Below are positions 1 to 11,797 of a DNA stretch of 64,000 nucleotides, piece after piece. The translations under genes were made by a program, and so were the position numbers. How positions within the stretch are numbered: position 1 is the stretch's first letter; each line of letters begins with the position of its first letter. Below the pieces are notes generated by a model. The model searched no databases, was not told the origin of the DNA, and saw nothing but the letters and a program-made list of their open reading frames with translations. The stretch spans positions 930,001-994,000 of the forward strand of contig BCIO01000002.1 of assembly GCA_001599975.1 (NCBI GenBank), written 5' to 3'. The stretch comes from Cystobasidiopsis lactophilus. Its lineage: Eukaryota; Basidiomycota; Agaricostilbomycetes; Agaricostilbales; Chionosphaeraceae.

Positions 1-2769
1 TCCGCCAAACCCTTCTTCTATCTTCATTTTGTGCTTTCCGACGGACTAGCAAGGCTAGTCAATTCCGAGGGCCTGGCTCATCCTCCGGAGCGCATCACCT
101 CCAGCTCCACCGGCTTCTGGCTCAACAGCGGCACAGACATTGCTCGGAAGCATGACGACATGGACTCCAGCTTCACCTTGGCCGATGCATGCCCGGACGT
201 TCAGGTTGCTCGGGCGAAGGGCTCGGATATCCCAATCGGCTTCACCTCCAGAGGCCGCTTGTCAGCTGGCTCCCACACGATCGATACCGAATGCACCTCT
301 TTCGTAATCTGCGGCGACTTTCTGGTCTACACCACTAGCTCCCACTCTGCGAAATTTGTCCCTCTCGAGGCTCTGCTGCCGGAGAATCTGGCGAGCTTTG
401 ACCTGGCTAAGATTGAAGCGCGGCGGGTCGAGCGTGGCTCCAAGATCGTGACCGCCGTGGCCTCTTCCATGACGCTGGTGCTTCAAATGCCCAGGGGCAA
501 CCTCGAAATCATCTGCCCCCGCCCTCTGGTTCTGCAAGTCGTGTTTGCCGACCTGAAGCGGCACGCATACAAGGAGGCCTTCATGCACTGCCGCAAGCAC
601 CGAATCGACCTCAACTACCTTCATGATTATGATGCGTCGGAATTTATGGGCCATTTGGAGCTGTTCGTGGATCAAGTGGCGGACGTCGACCACCTCAACC
701 TCTTCCTGTCCTCCCTAAGGTTGGTGTCGTTTAGCAGGTGGTCATTCGCCTTGCTTATGATACTTCACAGCAATGGCAACTCACTGCCAAATCACCCTAC
801 GGATGCACCGGCCGAGCAGTATGTGGACAAGGTCAACCAGGTCTGCCAAGCTCTGCGCAGCGTGCTGCAGACCAAGTGTGGCCCGGGCTACATCAACACC
901 TTGCTGACAACATTTGTGTGCCAACAACCACCCGACTATGAGTCTGCGTTGCAGCTTGTCCTCCAATTCCGCTGTGCGTGAAGCGAGCTTGCAGATCAGC
1001 GTTCTGTTTCGGTTGACCTTTCACTCGCAGCGGACCACCCGGAGCAAGTGGATGATGCGATCAAATATGTAATCTTCCTCAGCGACGCCAACAAGCTCTA
1101 CGACGTCGCGTTGGGGCTTTACGACTTCGAGCTGGTTTTAATGGTGGCGCAGCACTCCCAAAAGGACCCCAAGGAGTATCTGGCTTTCTTGCGCGAAGTC
1201 AAGAAGCTCGACACGCACCTCCAGCGCTTCCGGATTGACGATCACCTGCGGAAACGATCCAAGGCCTTCGCCAGCCTGGTCTCCGTTGGCCCGGCCCATT
1301 TCGAGGAGGCGAAGGCCTACGTCGCCGCCCACGAGCTATATCAAGATGCCCTTCGGCTCTACCGGAACGACTTGCCGAGGCTAAAAATGATGCACGCTCT
1401 CTACGCTGACCACTTGGTGTCGCGCAACAAATACGCCGAGGCGGCTCTCAGTAAGCTCGTTCCCTTTCCCCTCTTTTGCAAATGCTAAGGCAGCAACTCA
1501 GATTACACTCTCGCCGACTCGATTAAACAAGCCATCGACGCACATGTGCAAGCTAACAACTGGCGGGAATGCTTTGCGCTTGCCCTTTCAGCCGTCAACT
1601 CGCCGTCGTCCGATGAAGCCTCGTTCAACGTCGACGAGATCCCGGCTTTGGCTGCTTCTGTTGCTCGTAGGTGACCTCTCCTTGATGTTGTTAACATCCT
1701 GACTCAGGGTGTGCCTACAGAGCGACTGAAAAGCGCCAATCGCCACTCGGAAGCGGCCCGAGTGCTGCTCGACTACGCCCAGGACGTCGAGTCCTCAGTG
1801 CAAGCTTTCTGCTCTGGCAAAGATTTCAACGAAGCCCTTCGCATTGTTCGTTTTGCTGTCCTACTGTAGCCATGATGCGAAAGGCTCACCTTCATCTGCT
1901 TAAACGAACAGGCCCAGCTCTACTCTCACCCAGAATTGATCCAAAGCGCGATTGCCCCTTCCTTGTCCGAAGCGGCCGATGCGCTGGTCGAGAGCATCGA
2001 GGAGCTCGAAGAGCAAGTGGCCAAGCAGGTCAACCGGCTTTCGGAACTGGCCGAGCTCAAGGCCAAAGATCCTGGTTCGTGGCTTTCCTTTACCTTAGCA
2101 GATCTCGAGTTGCCTGCTGACTCTAGATTCGAGCGAACAGAGGCCTACGTTGGCGAGATGGACTTGACGGGCCTGGACGGGGTGGACGTGGACGACTCGG
2201 CTTCGACGGTGGCGGGCACCATGTTCACTCGGTACACCAACAAGTCCCAGATCACGCGCACAACAGCCAGCGGGTCGTAAGCTTTCCACTCAAGTTTCAA
2301 AGAGACCTCAAAAGCTCAGGCGAGAGAATCACAGACACGCCTCGACCAAGTCGCGGCGGAAGCAGGCGATGAAGAAGGCGGGCGGCAACAAGAAGGGCAC
2401 CATCTGGGAGGAAGACTACCTGCTGGGCAGCCTGTCGAAAGCAGTTGAAGGTCGACTGGCGGGCTTGCAAGGTGTGTCCCTCAATCTCACGGTCTCATCT
2501 TCCCACACTTTCTCAAAAGGCGCTCGCGACCAACAGACGAGGCTGGCCAGCTCTTGCCCACGCTCTTGGTAGTAGGCAATCACTCTCGAGCGGGACTGGA
2601 CAAGGCGGAGACGCTGCAAAGCCGGCTGGTGGAGCTCGAGGGCGCGGTGGAAGCGGCGGTCGAGTCGGTGTGGGCTCCGAGGGCGGACGAGCTGGCCAAG
2701 CGGGATGTGCTGTGCTTGGTTAAGAAGCCGGCCGCGCCCAAAGGGAAATGGGCCATCTCCAGCTTGTGA
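1..2769 (+). CDS. ELP1: Elongator complex subunit 1 (ELP1/IKI3), C-terminal half, 5' end outside window
   Basis: This is the scaffold subunit of Elongator, which modifies wobble uridines in tRNA in the cytoplasm. The frame is open from base 1, so the start and N-terminal WD40 part lie upstream. Family hallmarks are seen in order: the stretch around 1100-1210 with MVAQHSQKDPKEYL, an IDDHLRKR motif at about 1235, the alpha-solenoid segment with RVLLDYAQDVESSVQAF at about 1770-1830, TMFTRYT near 2220, and the basic stretch followed by KKGTIWEEDYL near 2395, which matches the conserved Elongator tRNA-binding and dimerisation tail. Introns visible by frame and splice signals include 974-1030, 1451-1500, 1667-1720, about 1855-1912, one after 2072, 2277 to about 2350, and about 2472-2535. 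The stop is TGA at 2767. It converges on RPS29 with about 125 bp between stops. The identification is secure; some splice sites are approximate. Confidence 0.93.
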
Positions 2770-2894
2770 CAACCTCTTGCGAAACGGGAGAGAAAAAAGC
2801 GCGCGCCGTGGTCCAAAAGTGAAATTACAGGCGAGCAGAACCCAAAGTCGTAGACGACCTCAATCCCGCCCTGCAAGCCGTAACCAGAGAGTCT

Positions 2895-3245
2895 CTACCG
2901 TTGCTGTGCAGCACTCCGGACTGAGCCACATCAAAGGGCAAAGAGCAAGGAGCCAAGCGCACCTTCTTGAAGCCAATGGCGTCTGCCCGTTCCCGGAAGC
3001 ACTGGCGGCAGATGTTCAAGCCGTACTGTTCGCGCGCCCATGTAATCAGCTCTCCTGCCTCTGCCTGCAACATTTCCCAAAGCGGCCCTACTTTGCGAAT
3101 GATACCGGCTTGGTGAGCGCAGACACGGCTGTGGCTAAAGGTGAGCGCCTATTCGCATAGGAATGAGGGCTCAGACGACGCACCATGCCCTTGAGCCTTT
3201 GCCATAAGTTTTGGGGCGAGAGTTCCAGACTGCAGAGTGAGCCAT
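2895..3245 (-). CDS. RPS29: Ribosomal protein S29 (uS14), small-subunit zinc-finger protein
   Basis: This is a cytosolic 40S protein of about 56 residues, the normal family length. Four exons join in frame: 3184-3245 (starts [17 protein letters not shown]), 3092-3128, 2963-3025 and 2895-2903. The product carries the two CxxC zinc ligands, ACRVC in the exon 1-2 region and NICRQC in exon 3, and ends GFKK-QR, very close to the usual C-terminus. The final coding exon is only 9 nt (Gln-Arg-stop). Too short and fragmented to show as one long open frame, it was found from the [13 protein letters not shown] motif. It is divergent from the mitochondrial gene starting at 3510 and shares a 264-bp promoter region with it. 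Confidence 0.93.
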
Positions 3246-3509
3246 GATGGGCAGAAGACTGCGCTTGATTTGAGCCTTTGGATCTGCGCTTGCTTTGCTC
3301 CAAATCGACACCCACGTTGGCTGGTTCTGTGATGGCGAGTCTCAAGTAAGAACCTGACGAAGATCTAATGCAGGCCAACCACTCACTCTTTGACGAGAGA
3401 AACAGGAGAACTGGAGGGTCCAAGAGGAGCGATGAGCTGGCCAAGCTTGGGAAAAGAAAAATTCTATGGTTTGAAATTGTGGTGCACCTGGCTCTTGGAT
3501 CAAGCAGCC

Positions 3510-4684
3510 ATGTCGAATCTATTCCAGCTCCTAAGGCCGGCTGTGTTCAATGCCAAAGAATGTAGAAGATGCTTGTCCAGCAGGTTTGTCCAGGTTTTCC
3601 CTTGCAGCGCATGCCGCTCGAACAAACATGGCTGAACAGCTCGGCTGCCAAACGCAAGACTCAGTCGGCCTACGAGACTGGTTACGAAGCTCTCTGGGCG
3701 CCCAAGAAGCTCCGAAGCAGGCAACCCAGAGCTGTGGATTTGACACCGCCGGAAGCGAGGGTCACCCACGAGAGCCTGCGCGACCTGCTGCCAGCCTACT
3801 CGGACTCTGGCGAGGCGCGGACCACGACTTTCAAGCCTTCCACCGAGACCCAGCTGCGTCTTTTGCGGCAGGCCAAGCTGGACCAGCTCAACCAGGAGCA
3901 CACGACCACCATGGACAAGCTGGAGGAGGAGCTGGCCGAGCTCAACGACGACTACTCGCTCTGGGTCTGGGTCTGCCACCGCATCTTCGACAACAACGCG
4001 GCCATCTCCAAGACCCAGCACTACGGCGCTCTCATCCTCAAGCTCTTCCAGCGCTTGCCACCCCACCTGGCGCTCGCCTTGTTCCAAGTGGTGTCCACCA
4101 TCTCCCCTGCCTCCTACGTCAACGGCTGCACCGACAAGCTGTATGCTAGCCTGGTCAAACTCAAGTGGTCCGTGTGGAACGACATCGAGGGCGTCGAGGA
4201 GAGCGTCCGGCAAATGATCGTCGCCGGCGTCAGCATGCAGTGGGCCATCAACAGCGTGGTGCAGGAGATCCACGCGGCCGTTCAGGCCGACTCGCTCAAG
4301 GCAGAGGAGGAGGTCCAGACCGTGCTGGCTTCCAAAGGGGTGGATCTGGAAAGCTTGCCGGCGGAGAAGCTGAAAGCCATGGTGGATGCCCGGACTAGGT
4401 TCGCGCCCGCGGAGAGGCAGGCTCTCAAGAGACTGGACGAGCTGATCATGGAGCTATCGGAGATGGGCTTGGGCCAGCTTGAGAATCGGTTCCGTGGAGG
4501 ACGGCCGATTGGCAACTTGTTCGCCAGGCCAGCTGCTTCCGGTGGGTCCCAACTTCCCAGATCTCCGGGTCTATCTCTGAATCTGCCGCCCACAGATAAT
4601 ACATCGCCGAGTGAAAGACTAGACAAATGGGTGTCGGATTCGGAACAGCTTCTTAAGCGCGCCAAACCTTTCCCTGGCCGCTGA
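3510..4684 (+). CDS. Probable mitochondrial protein, Mtf2/Nam1-like
   Basis: A two-exon model (3510-3583, intron 56 nt, exon from 3640) gives about 370 aa. It starts MSNLFQLLRPAVFNAK, an amphipathic Arg/Ser-rich leader typical of a mitochondrial presequence. A coiled-coil-like segment (DQLNQEHTTTMDKLEEELAE) follows. Then comes a helical region with YGALILKLFQRLPPHLALAL, SYVNGCTDKLYASLVKLKW and a GVSMQWAINSVVQEI-type helix. The pattern of this region resembles the C-terminal domain of Mtf2/Nam1, a fungal mitochondrial mRNA-processing and translation factor; I judge that by eye only. Starting at the in-frame ATG at 3569 without the intron is possible but loses the leader. A further 54-nt segment (4542-4595) has splice signals in frame and may be an intron. 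Confidence 0.6.
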
Positions 4685-5017
4685 ACGGCACGGAGCAAAA
4701 CTAGACCGAGCGAGCCTGCCGCTCCATATGCATTCGTTCCATCATGTAAGAAAAGAGATGCTTCTATACATCGTCCTTCAGCCCTTGTAAATCTTTTGGG
4801 CACTCGTGTAACATTTGCTCCCTCCTTCCCCATCTTGGACTCTCGACCGAACCCCTGAGAGCTTGGGGCCAGCCTCGTCCTTTTGATCTCTGCACACAAT
4901 CGCTTCTTTCCTTGAGCTTTCGTCGAGCCGTGAGATCTTTGGGGCGTAAAGCGGATTGACTTCATTACAGTTCGTCCGGGTCAGAGAGACGTGCCATAAA
5001 TGGAGGCTTGAGCTAGA
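4685..5017. other. Intergenic, tail-to-tail
   Basis: This is the gap between the stops of the Mtf2-like gene and the RhoGAP gene. I see no coding frame with convincing composition and take it as 3' UTRs of both. Confidence 0.6.
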
Positions 5018-8000
5018 TTAAGAGAAGAGGCGGGGCGCGTGCTCGACGCAAAGCTCTACGACTCGGGCACGATGGTTGATGTCGCTGTGAGTTCCCAAGA
5101 ACTTGAGCACAAGGGAAGTGCTGAAGGCAGCGAAAGGTCTCACTTGAACTCTCTGCCTGCAATGCTGCTGCGAAGCAGAGTAGCTGTGATTGATAACACT
5201 TCGTTTAGCTTGCATTCCCAGCTTTCCAAAAGGAGCCCAACTCACGACTAAAGACGACGCCCAAGTTGGCGGGCGTCATTTTGTTCTCTTCACTCCTGAG
5301 GTGGACTCTGCGTGTTGTTGAGCGCGCTGTCAGACTTTATAACGACAAACAGTGAACACCAACGCACCGGTGCAGGTGATTCATTAGCAGGCGCAAAGTG
5401 GCGAAGTGGACTTCGGGCAGGCGCGCCAAGATCTTCTCCAGCAACTCCACCTTGCGAGCATCCGGTGTTGCCGTTTCTGCAGGAGAGGCTTGACAAGAAC
5501 TCGTAGAGCAACAGGAGAGCTCAACCTACCGACGACAGCCACGAGCTCGTCGTGCAGCTGAAAGGTGTACAGCGGATCCTCGAGCGCTCTGAAGTAATTC
5601 TTGAGGACGCTGGTGACTGCTGAGATATCCCAAGTGCCGTCCTCTAGGTTAACGTTGTCGGAAGTCTCGAAGACCTGGGTGATTTGCTTGACTTGCGACA
5701 TGCCGCCCGCTATACAAGGACACAGTGATGAGCGATAAGAAGAGCGGCCAAAGGAAGATTGCCCACTCTTTCGATAGATGCCTTCGAAGTCCATGCCTTG
5801 CGACTCGACAGCCGCGATGCAAGCCGCGACAACGTTAGGCACCGGTCGGTTCTCCAGCTCGGCTTGCCGCGACAAGCTGTTGCCAAAGACGATGCCTTTC
5901 GGCCCTTGCGAGTCGTCGAAAGTGGCCGAGTTGCATTGAATGTGATAGAAGGGCGCGCATTTCGAGTGACAGTAGAGGCCGCAAGCTGCGCGCAGACACT
6001 TTAGTATGAATGCGAATTTGGATAGGGAAAGTACACGCACCTGCACATCGCAGTTCCTGCAAGCCCCACATCTTGTCGCTGCAGTGCTCGCACCGAACAG
6101 GGCGGAGGATGCTGGTAGGCTGGAAGATGTGTTGGCGGATAGCCACGTCGGTCGAGCCTGCCGACCGGCCAGAGGACGCCGCCGAACTTTGGGCGACTTT
6201 TTGCGGTGCTGAGATGGCGCTCTTCACGTCCGTCGGCTTGCCCTTGCCCCACTTGAAGCCCTTCTTGGAGCTGGGTTGGATGTGCTCAACCCGCTGCACT
6301 TGGACCAAGGCAGGCCCTTCCGGCACAATATCGTAACCCCCAGACGAGCCGGAGGACGACAGAGAGTTTGAAACCTTCTGGTGACCACGCACGCCCAGGC
6401 CGTAAGGTTGCTTTTGAAGCTGGGCCAGGGCTTCCCGAGCGCCGTCGAGCTGCTTCAAGGCCTCCTTGTTTTGCGCGTCCAGATCCGTGCTCCGCGCTTC
6501 CAACAAGGCGTTCTCTTCTGATAGCCGTTCGCGTTCGCGAGTCAGCTCCGCAATCTCCCTTGCAACCTCGTCGCGCTGGCCAGCCAAATCCATGAGCTCC
6601 TGCCGGTGCTCCTCCTTGACAGCGTCCAGACGCTCTTTCAAAGAAGCCGCCGTCTTCTCTGGTGATGGCGCAGCGTCTTGAGGGGTCGTAGCGAGCTCTT
6701 CGATTTCCGCCACGGTGATGTCGCGCTCGACCTTCAAACTGGACAGCTGCTGCTCCATCCCGTAGAGCGACGACCGCAGCTCCGAGTTGCGCGCCTGGAG
6801 TTGGTCTCCTTCCCGCTGAGCGGCATCGAGGGAGGCCAGTTTGCGCGCTTGCTCGTAAAGTTGGCTCTTGAGAGTGTTCATCTCCAGCTGGGCCTGCCGC
6901 CGAAGTGTGTTCTCCCGCTCGTAAGAGTCCCGAGCGTTGTGGATACCATGCAGATAAGTGACGCTGGCGCGCTGTGGGAAGGTGGAAACAGCAAAATCAG
7001 GATGGATCGCCTGATCAAGGAATCTGTACCCACCTTCATGGCGTTGAAGTCCTTTTGGAGCTTCTTCATCTTCTCCTTTGTTTCCTCTAGCTCGGTGATG
7101 AGCTTCTCGATGACGGACACGTCCTGGATCAAGATGCCCTCGCCCGACTCTGAGCTGAGCACGAGCGATTGGCGGAGGTTTTTGACCTGGCCGGCGAGTT
7201 CTTCTTCGGCCGCGGACGGAGGCGGTATGATGGCTGTCGCGTCGTCCCTTGCTTCGTCTTCGTAGTCAGAAGCATCGCCATCGTCGAGATTAGGAGAGTA
7301 GGCGCCATTGAGGTACGGTGAGCCTGTCGGAGAAACGCCGTCGAGTGCTGGAGTGACGGGTACATCTGGGGTGGGAGGAATGTCGAGCATGGCCAGCATG
7401 TCCGGATCGTAGAAGGATAGGGAGCGGGAGATGTCAGGTAGATCCGGGCTGGTGGACCGAACTTGTTGCTTTTTAGAGGAGGAGGGCAGCATGAGCGGCA
7501 GTTCGACTTGGTTGCGGGGTGGCGTGAAAGTGAACATCTGGGTGCGCTCGGCGGAGGGCGTGCTGGGAAGGGAAGGTGTGCCATGGGAGAGCGGTGGCGT
7601 GGGTAGCGGTAGCTCGTTGTCGACCAGTGGTGGCGACTCTTCCGCATCCTCGACTTCCTCCGACTCTTTCAAGGGCGAACCATGACCCGGCGCTTGCGGG
7701 ACTGGCGTACCATAGAACCCTGACCGCCGATTCGCGGCCTTGTCCGCTTTGAGAGGAGCCATGAGCGAGCTCCGCTTGCTTTGCCCGTTCGCGCCGCCGT
7801 TCGCTGCGGAGAAGAAGCCAGAGTTGGTGGGCGGGGCGGAAAGAGAGATGGTGTCCAGGTGCGGCGAGCTGTCGTAGGTTCTCGGGAACGGCACCTCAGC
7901 CTCTTGCGCCCTCGCCCCAGACAAGTCCGCAGCAGCGGTGCTCGGCCTTTGGAAGGGCGACGGCGACCGCGCACGATCCACCGACGGCTGGTTGCTAAAC

Positions 8001-9248
8001 GCTGCCCTTGAGCTAGCGCGGGTAGGGGATGCCAGACCATTGCTTGGGGCCGAGTCGAGGCGGATGTGAACATGCGTCGGAGATTCCGGCTCGCGGAAGA
8101 CCTGCTGGTGGGCGTTCGGGCTCCGCACTCTTGGGCTCGAGGAGGACGCATGGTTGTAAGGGTTGGAGTCGGACGAGGCGTTGCGCGAGAGGGGAGGCGC
8201 TGGTAGCGGCGGGACGTAATGCGAAGTCTGGCTCGAGTTGGCCGTCATGGGCGGGGAGGTGAATTCTGAGGAGGCAGAGGGCGGGGAGGTGAAGACATCC
8301 GTGTTGGAGGAGGATTGGAGCGATCCAGCGCCATTGGCGTTGCCAGCGCGAGACGTCTGCGCCAAACGTGGCCCCCTTTTGTTCAGCAACTCGCACCCTA
8401 GAATAGGCTAGGCCCGATCTGCGACCGACTCACTGAAGTCTTGGGGGTGGCAGAGGAGTTGAGCGTGCGGTTGCGCTTGGCCTCAGCGTGCCGTCGACTT
8501 CGACTAACGCGTTCATTATGACAGCTCATGCTGTTCATTTTGGCCTCAACACACTCCCAATGCGAATCGAGTGGAGGAGACAGCAACGAACCAGTAGATG
8601 CCCTGGGACGTCTTGGCAAAGACGAGCTCCTCGATCTTGTTCTGGCAGGAGCGGCACTTGAAGCACTCGGCGTGATAAGACTCGTCGCCAGTCACGATGG
8701 CCTCGTTAGTGATGGCCTTGTGGCAGAGCGAGCAATTGTACGAGCAGTTCTCGCATCTGATGCATCTCGTAATGAGAGGCTGGCCGCCAAGTCACAGGGG
8801 GAGCTGTACATACACCGGCGAGCCGTCCGACAATAACAAGAGGGAGGCCTCGTTCTCGACCAAGTCGCCGCATTTGGCGCACCGGCTGCCAACCTGCTTG
8901 AGCATGCTGCTGCCTGAGAGCAAAGTCCAAAGGCAAGCACGTACAAACTGTTGAAGATCGCCCCAATAAAAGCCGTTAAAAGCAAATCCCAGGCGACACA
9001 AGCACGACTTGGCTGATTGGGGGGTCGCCGCCCGCCCAAAGCCTAAGCCTATCAGATGAACCACCTACCAATCGACATGCCATAGGCTGTTGCCAAACGC
9101 CACGACGACGCCTGCGAGTTTGCGCGCGGCATTCGTGTCAATGCGAGCAGCAGGACAGGGGCATCAGGGCAAACTGACTGTCGCTCGTGTTCTCTAGGCC
9201 TTGCTTGCACTTGGGGCACGTCGACGTTTGAGCCTCGTCGATGCCCAT
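5018..9248 (-). CDS. LIM-C1-RhoGAP protein (Rga1/Rga2-type regulator of Rho/Cdc42)
   Basis: This is a GTPase-activating protein that switches off Rho or Cdc42 in polarity and morphogenesis. Domain order along the minus strand: first LIM domain (CPKCKQGLE and CAKCGD, 8800-9240), second LIM (CSLCHKAITNEAIVTGDESYHAECFKCRSC) closing with CHNERVSRSRR near 8480, a long Ser/Pro-rich disordered linker (about 7100-8390), a coiled coil (6400-7080), a C1 zinc finger (HIFQPTSILRPVRCEHC near 6120; C-terminal part with GLYCHSKC near 5960), and a RhoGAP domain. The RhoGAP arginine finger lies in EGIYRKSG near 5775, with LPEVHFATLRLLMNHLHR and NKMTPANLGVVFS downstream. The last exons splice to end HAPRLFS (stop 5018). 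The start is taken at the ATG before IDEAQTSTCPKC; upstream ATGs cannot be excluded. The intron inside LIM1 could not be placed exactly. Confidence 0.88.
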
Positions 9249-9942
9249 CGTCGCTGCCTGCCAAGGGAGGAGCGGAGTGCCCAGGAGCTGCGGCGGCCGA
9301 AAGAGATCGAAAGAAGGCAAGGGATCGACGTCGCGTCCTCCGTCCGCTTGCTGCAGCGCTCGAGGCTGGTGCCTGGTGCTCAAGGTGGTACTGATGGAGC
9401 AAAGGCAAGATGGCAAGCGCCAAGAAGCGTCGGAGGCGAGAAGACGCAGGAAGGCGGATCCAAAACGCGCTCTGCAGAACCTTGGTTTGAGGGCGCCTGT
9501 GCCTGTCACTTGTCACTGCTTTTGGCCTCAAGCTTCAGGCTTGCATTATTGTAGGGTTCACAGGGAAGGTCCAGATAGCAGCTCAAAAGATGTTCAAGGG
9601 AGCAAGGTTTCTAGAGTCAAAGGCCGACCGGGTGGCGTTGTCAAGGCGACTCCCACGCTCGCTGGATTGATCATTTGGCCACCCCCTTCCCTCGACCTCG
9701 ATCTGCCCTCGCGCTTGGCATAGATCTAGTCTTTTGTGGCCAGTGGCAACGAGAAATTAGTTGAGTGTGGGCTGTGGACAGGAGACGGCCGGATTCAGAA
9801 GGTGGCAATGAATCAAGCAGCCCCCATCACCCACATTAGAGCCACCGAGCATGTACTGAAAGCTGTAGGCGATACCCAGCGCGTCATTCAGGCTCGATTA
9901 CGAATGAAGTTTGAAGCTAACACCCACCCTCGAGAAGCCAAT
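9249..9942. other. Intergenic, about 0.7 kb
   Basis: This is 5' flank of the RhoGAP gene and 3' flank of GET3, both on the minus strand. Open frames here have no recognisable motifs and I see no RNA gene. Confidence 0.5.
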
Positions 9943-11650
9943 CTACTCCAAAGGCTTGTAAGGGTGGATGAGCATCTCGCTGAAGCTGTGGGATGGCGGG
10001 ACAACGCTATCAGAAACGGAGTCTGATTGGAAGGTGAGCCAGAAACCCACTTCTTGATCTTGTCAACACCCCGGACCTCTTCGGTGAGCAGCGGCATCTG
10101 GACGACGTTGAAGTCCTCCGAGTAGAGCTCGTTCATCTCGCGCAGGTACTTTTGCTGCATGCCGTGCCGCACTTGGCAGTGCTTGCAGGTGGAGGCTGTT
10201 CACCGGGGAATCCTTCGACATCAGCTCAAGGCTTCGAAGCTGATATAGGCGGCAACCGAGAACGAACCTTTGTCGGGGAACAAGAGCTGGTTGACGACGA
10301 TGCAGTGGGTGTCGATCTCGTACGCCGTGAGCTCTTGGATCAGGCGCTCCGTCTCGTAGAGCGACAGGAACTCGGCGATCATCACGGAGATGAAAGTGCA
10401 CTTGTCCTGTAGACGACCAAAAATTGCGGCAATACTAAGTTCTGGACTCTGTATCAGATTGAAGGCGCGACCTACAGGGTCCTTGAACTGAGTGTTGACC
10501 TCTTGGATGATGGTCCGCATGGATTCTAGTTTCTGTTCGAAGAATAGACAACCAGATCTCAGTACAGCAAGAACCCAGGGATCGAGAGAGGGGCTATTAA
10601 CGAACCTGGAAAGCCTCGTCTACGTTCAAGCCGTTGCCCATGCCCATCATGGAGCTCATTTGGGACATCATCGGCCCAAAGCGCCCCGAGAGACCGGAGA
10701 GCTTGGCCAGCGCCTTTTCGAGCACGGCGGGGAAGGAGAGGAAGCGAAGGGTGTGGCCGGTGGGCGCGGTGTCGAAGACGATGACCGAGTACTTCATCGA
10801 GTTGACGTGTCTGTGTGACGACCGGAACGAAATTAGCCAGAATTCATTGCTGGCTCGTTAGGATTCCGCAACGCACTTCACTGAGGGAGATCGACAAGAC
10901 CAAGATGAGTCCAAGTCATCAGACGTGAACGACAACCACCTACTGAGTTCGGCAAATGCCAACGCCTCGTCCACGCCCGGTATCGCAAAGGCCAGGTCCT
11001 GAAACATGGATCCCATGCCCGAATCCGCTGTGACAGTCCCTTCCCTCATCAACACAATCCATGGGACGATGTAAAGTGGGAGGCTCGAGACGCACAGGAT
11101 TCCACCATCTCTTGCAACGAGGCCGTCGGGTCTATCTCCATCGCATACAGGTTCTCGTAGCCGTTCACTTTCTGTCAACAGTTGGCGCGGAATGATGAGC
11201 CCAAAGAGAGATCATCAAGTGGTGAGCGGGCCTCGACTGACAGTTGCATCTTTGCCAAACTTCTGGCCGTACGCGTCCGACCTGTAGGTGGCAGCTCAGT
11301 CGTCATAGCACGCTATGAAGTGAGGGGAGTGCAGGCCTACAGGTTGTGCGCTGGGTCAGTCGAGATGAGCAGGACAGAGTCGCGGTTGTAGGACAGCTGA
11401 GTCGCCAGAGAGCAGCTCGTCGTCGTCTTGCCCACGCCGCCCTTGCCGCCTGTCGAGACCACCTATAGATGAGCAACTGGGAGGAAGCTCAAAGAGGGCA
11501 GAGGCCACCGACCGACGAAGATCCAATGCAAGCTCTTCTGGTCGAGGATGTTTTGCAGCGAGGACCTGTGCTCGAGGGCCTTAGAGGTGAACAGGCAACG
11601 CTGTGATTGGTGAGAGCCACGCACTCGTTCTGCCAATCTAAAGCCTCCAT
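9943..11650 (-). CDS. GET3: GET3/ArsA-type ATPase for tail-anchored protein insertion
   Basis: Get3 is the cytosolic ATPase that captures tail-anchored membrane proteins and delivers them to the Get1/Get2 receptor at the ER. The spliced N-terminus reads MEALDWQNE then [18 protein letters not shown], joined by a 62-nt phase-2 intron. It runs into the deviant P-loop [12 protein letters not shown], split by another intron. Further landmarks are STDPAHN (about 11350), [11 protein letters not shown] with the Met-rich substrate loop [12 protein letters not shown] (10640-10790), VVNQLLFPD near 10280, and the zinc-binding CKHC followed by RHGMQQKYL near 10170. The last exon encodes [13 protein letters not shown]. 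Gene length and order of motifs are normal. It is divergent from the unknown gene at 11798, with about 150 bp between starts. Confidence 0.95.
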
Positions 11651-11797
11651 CCTGGCAGGAAATCAACAGACACGTCGAGGTTCCAGAAGAAGGCTTGCCT
11701 CCGCGCTCGACTTGAGCTGAGGTCCAAGGTCGACTCCTGGGTTTAGGTTCCAAGCTCTAGAATTCGATTCTACATGCAAAATGAATTGTAGAAATGC

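Noticed and set aside
3500-4273. 257-codon minus-strand frame over the Mtf2-like gene
   Set aside because: Leu/Val/His-rich antisense shadow. The plus-strand reading has a presequence and a coherent domain.
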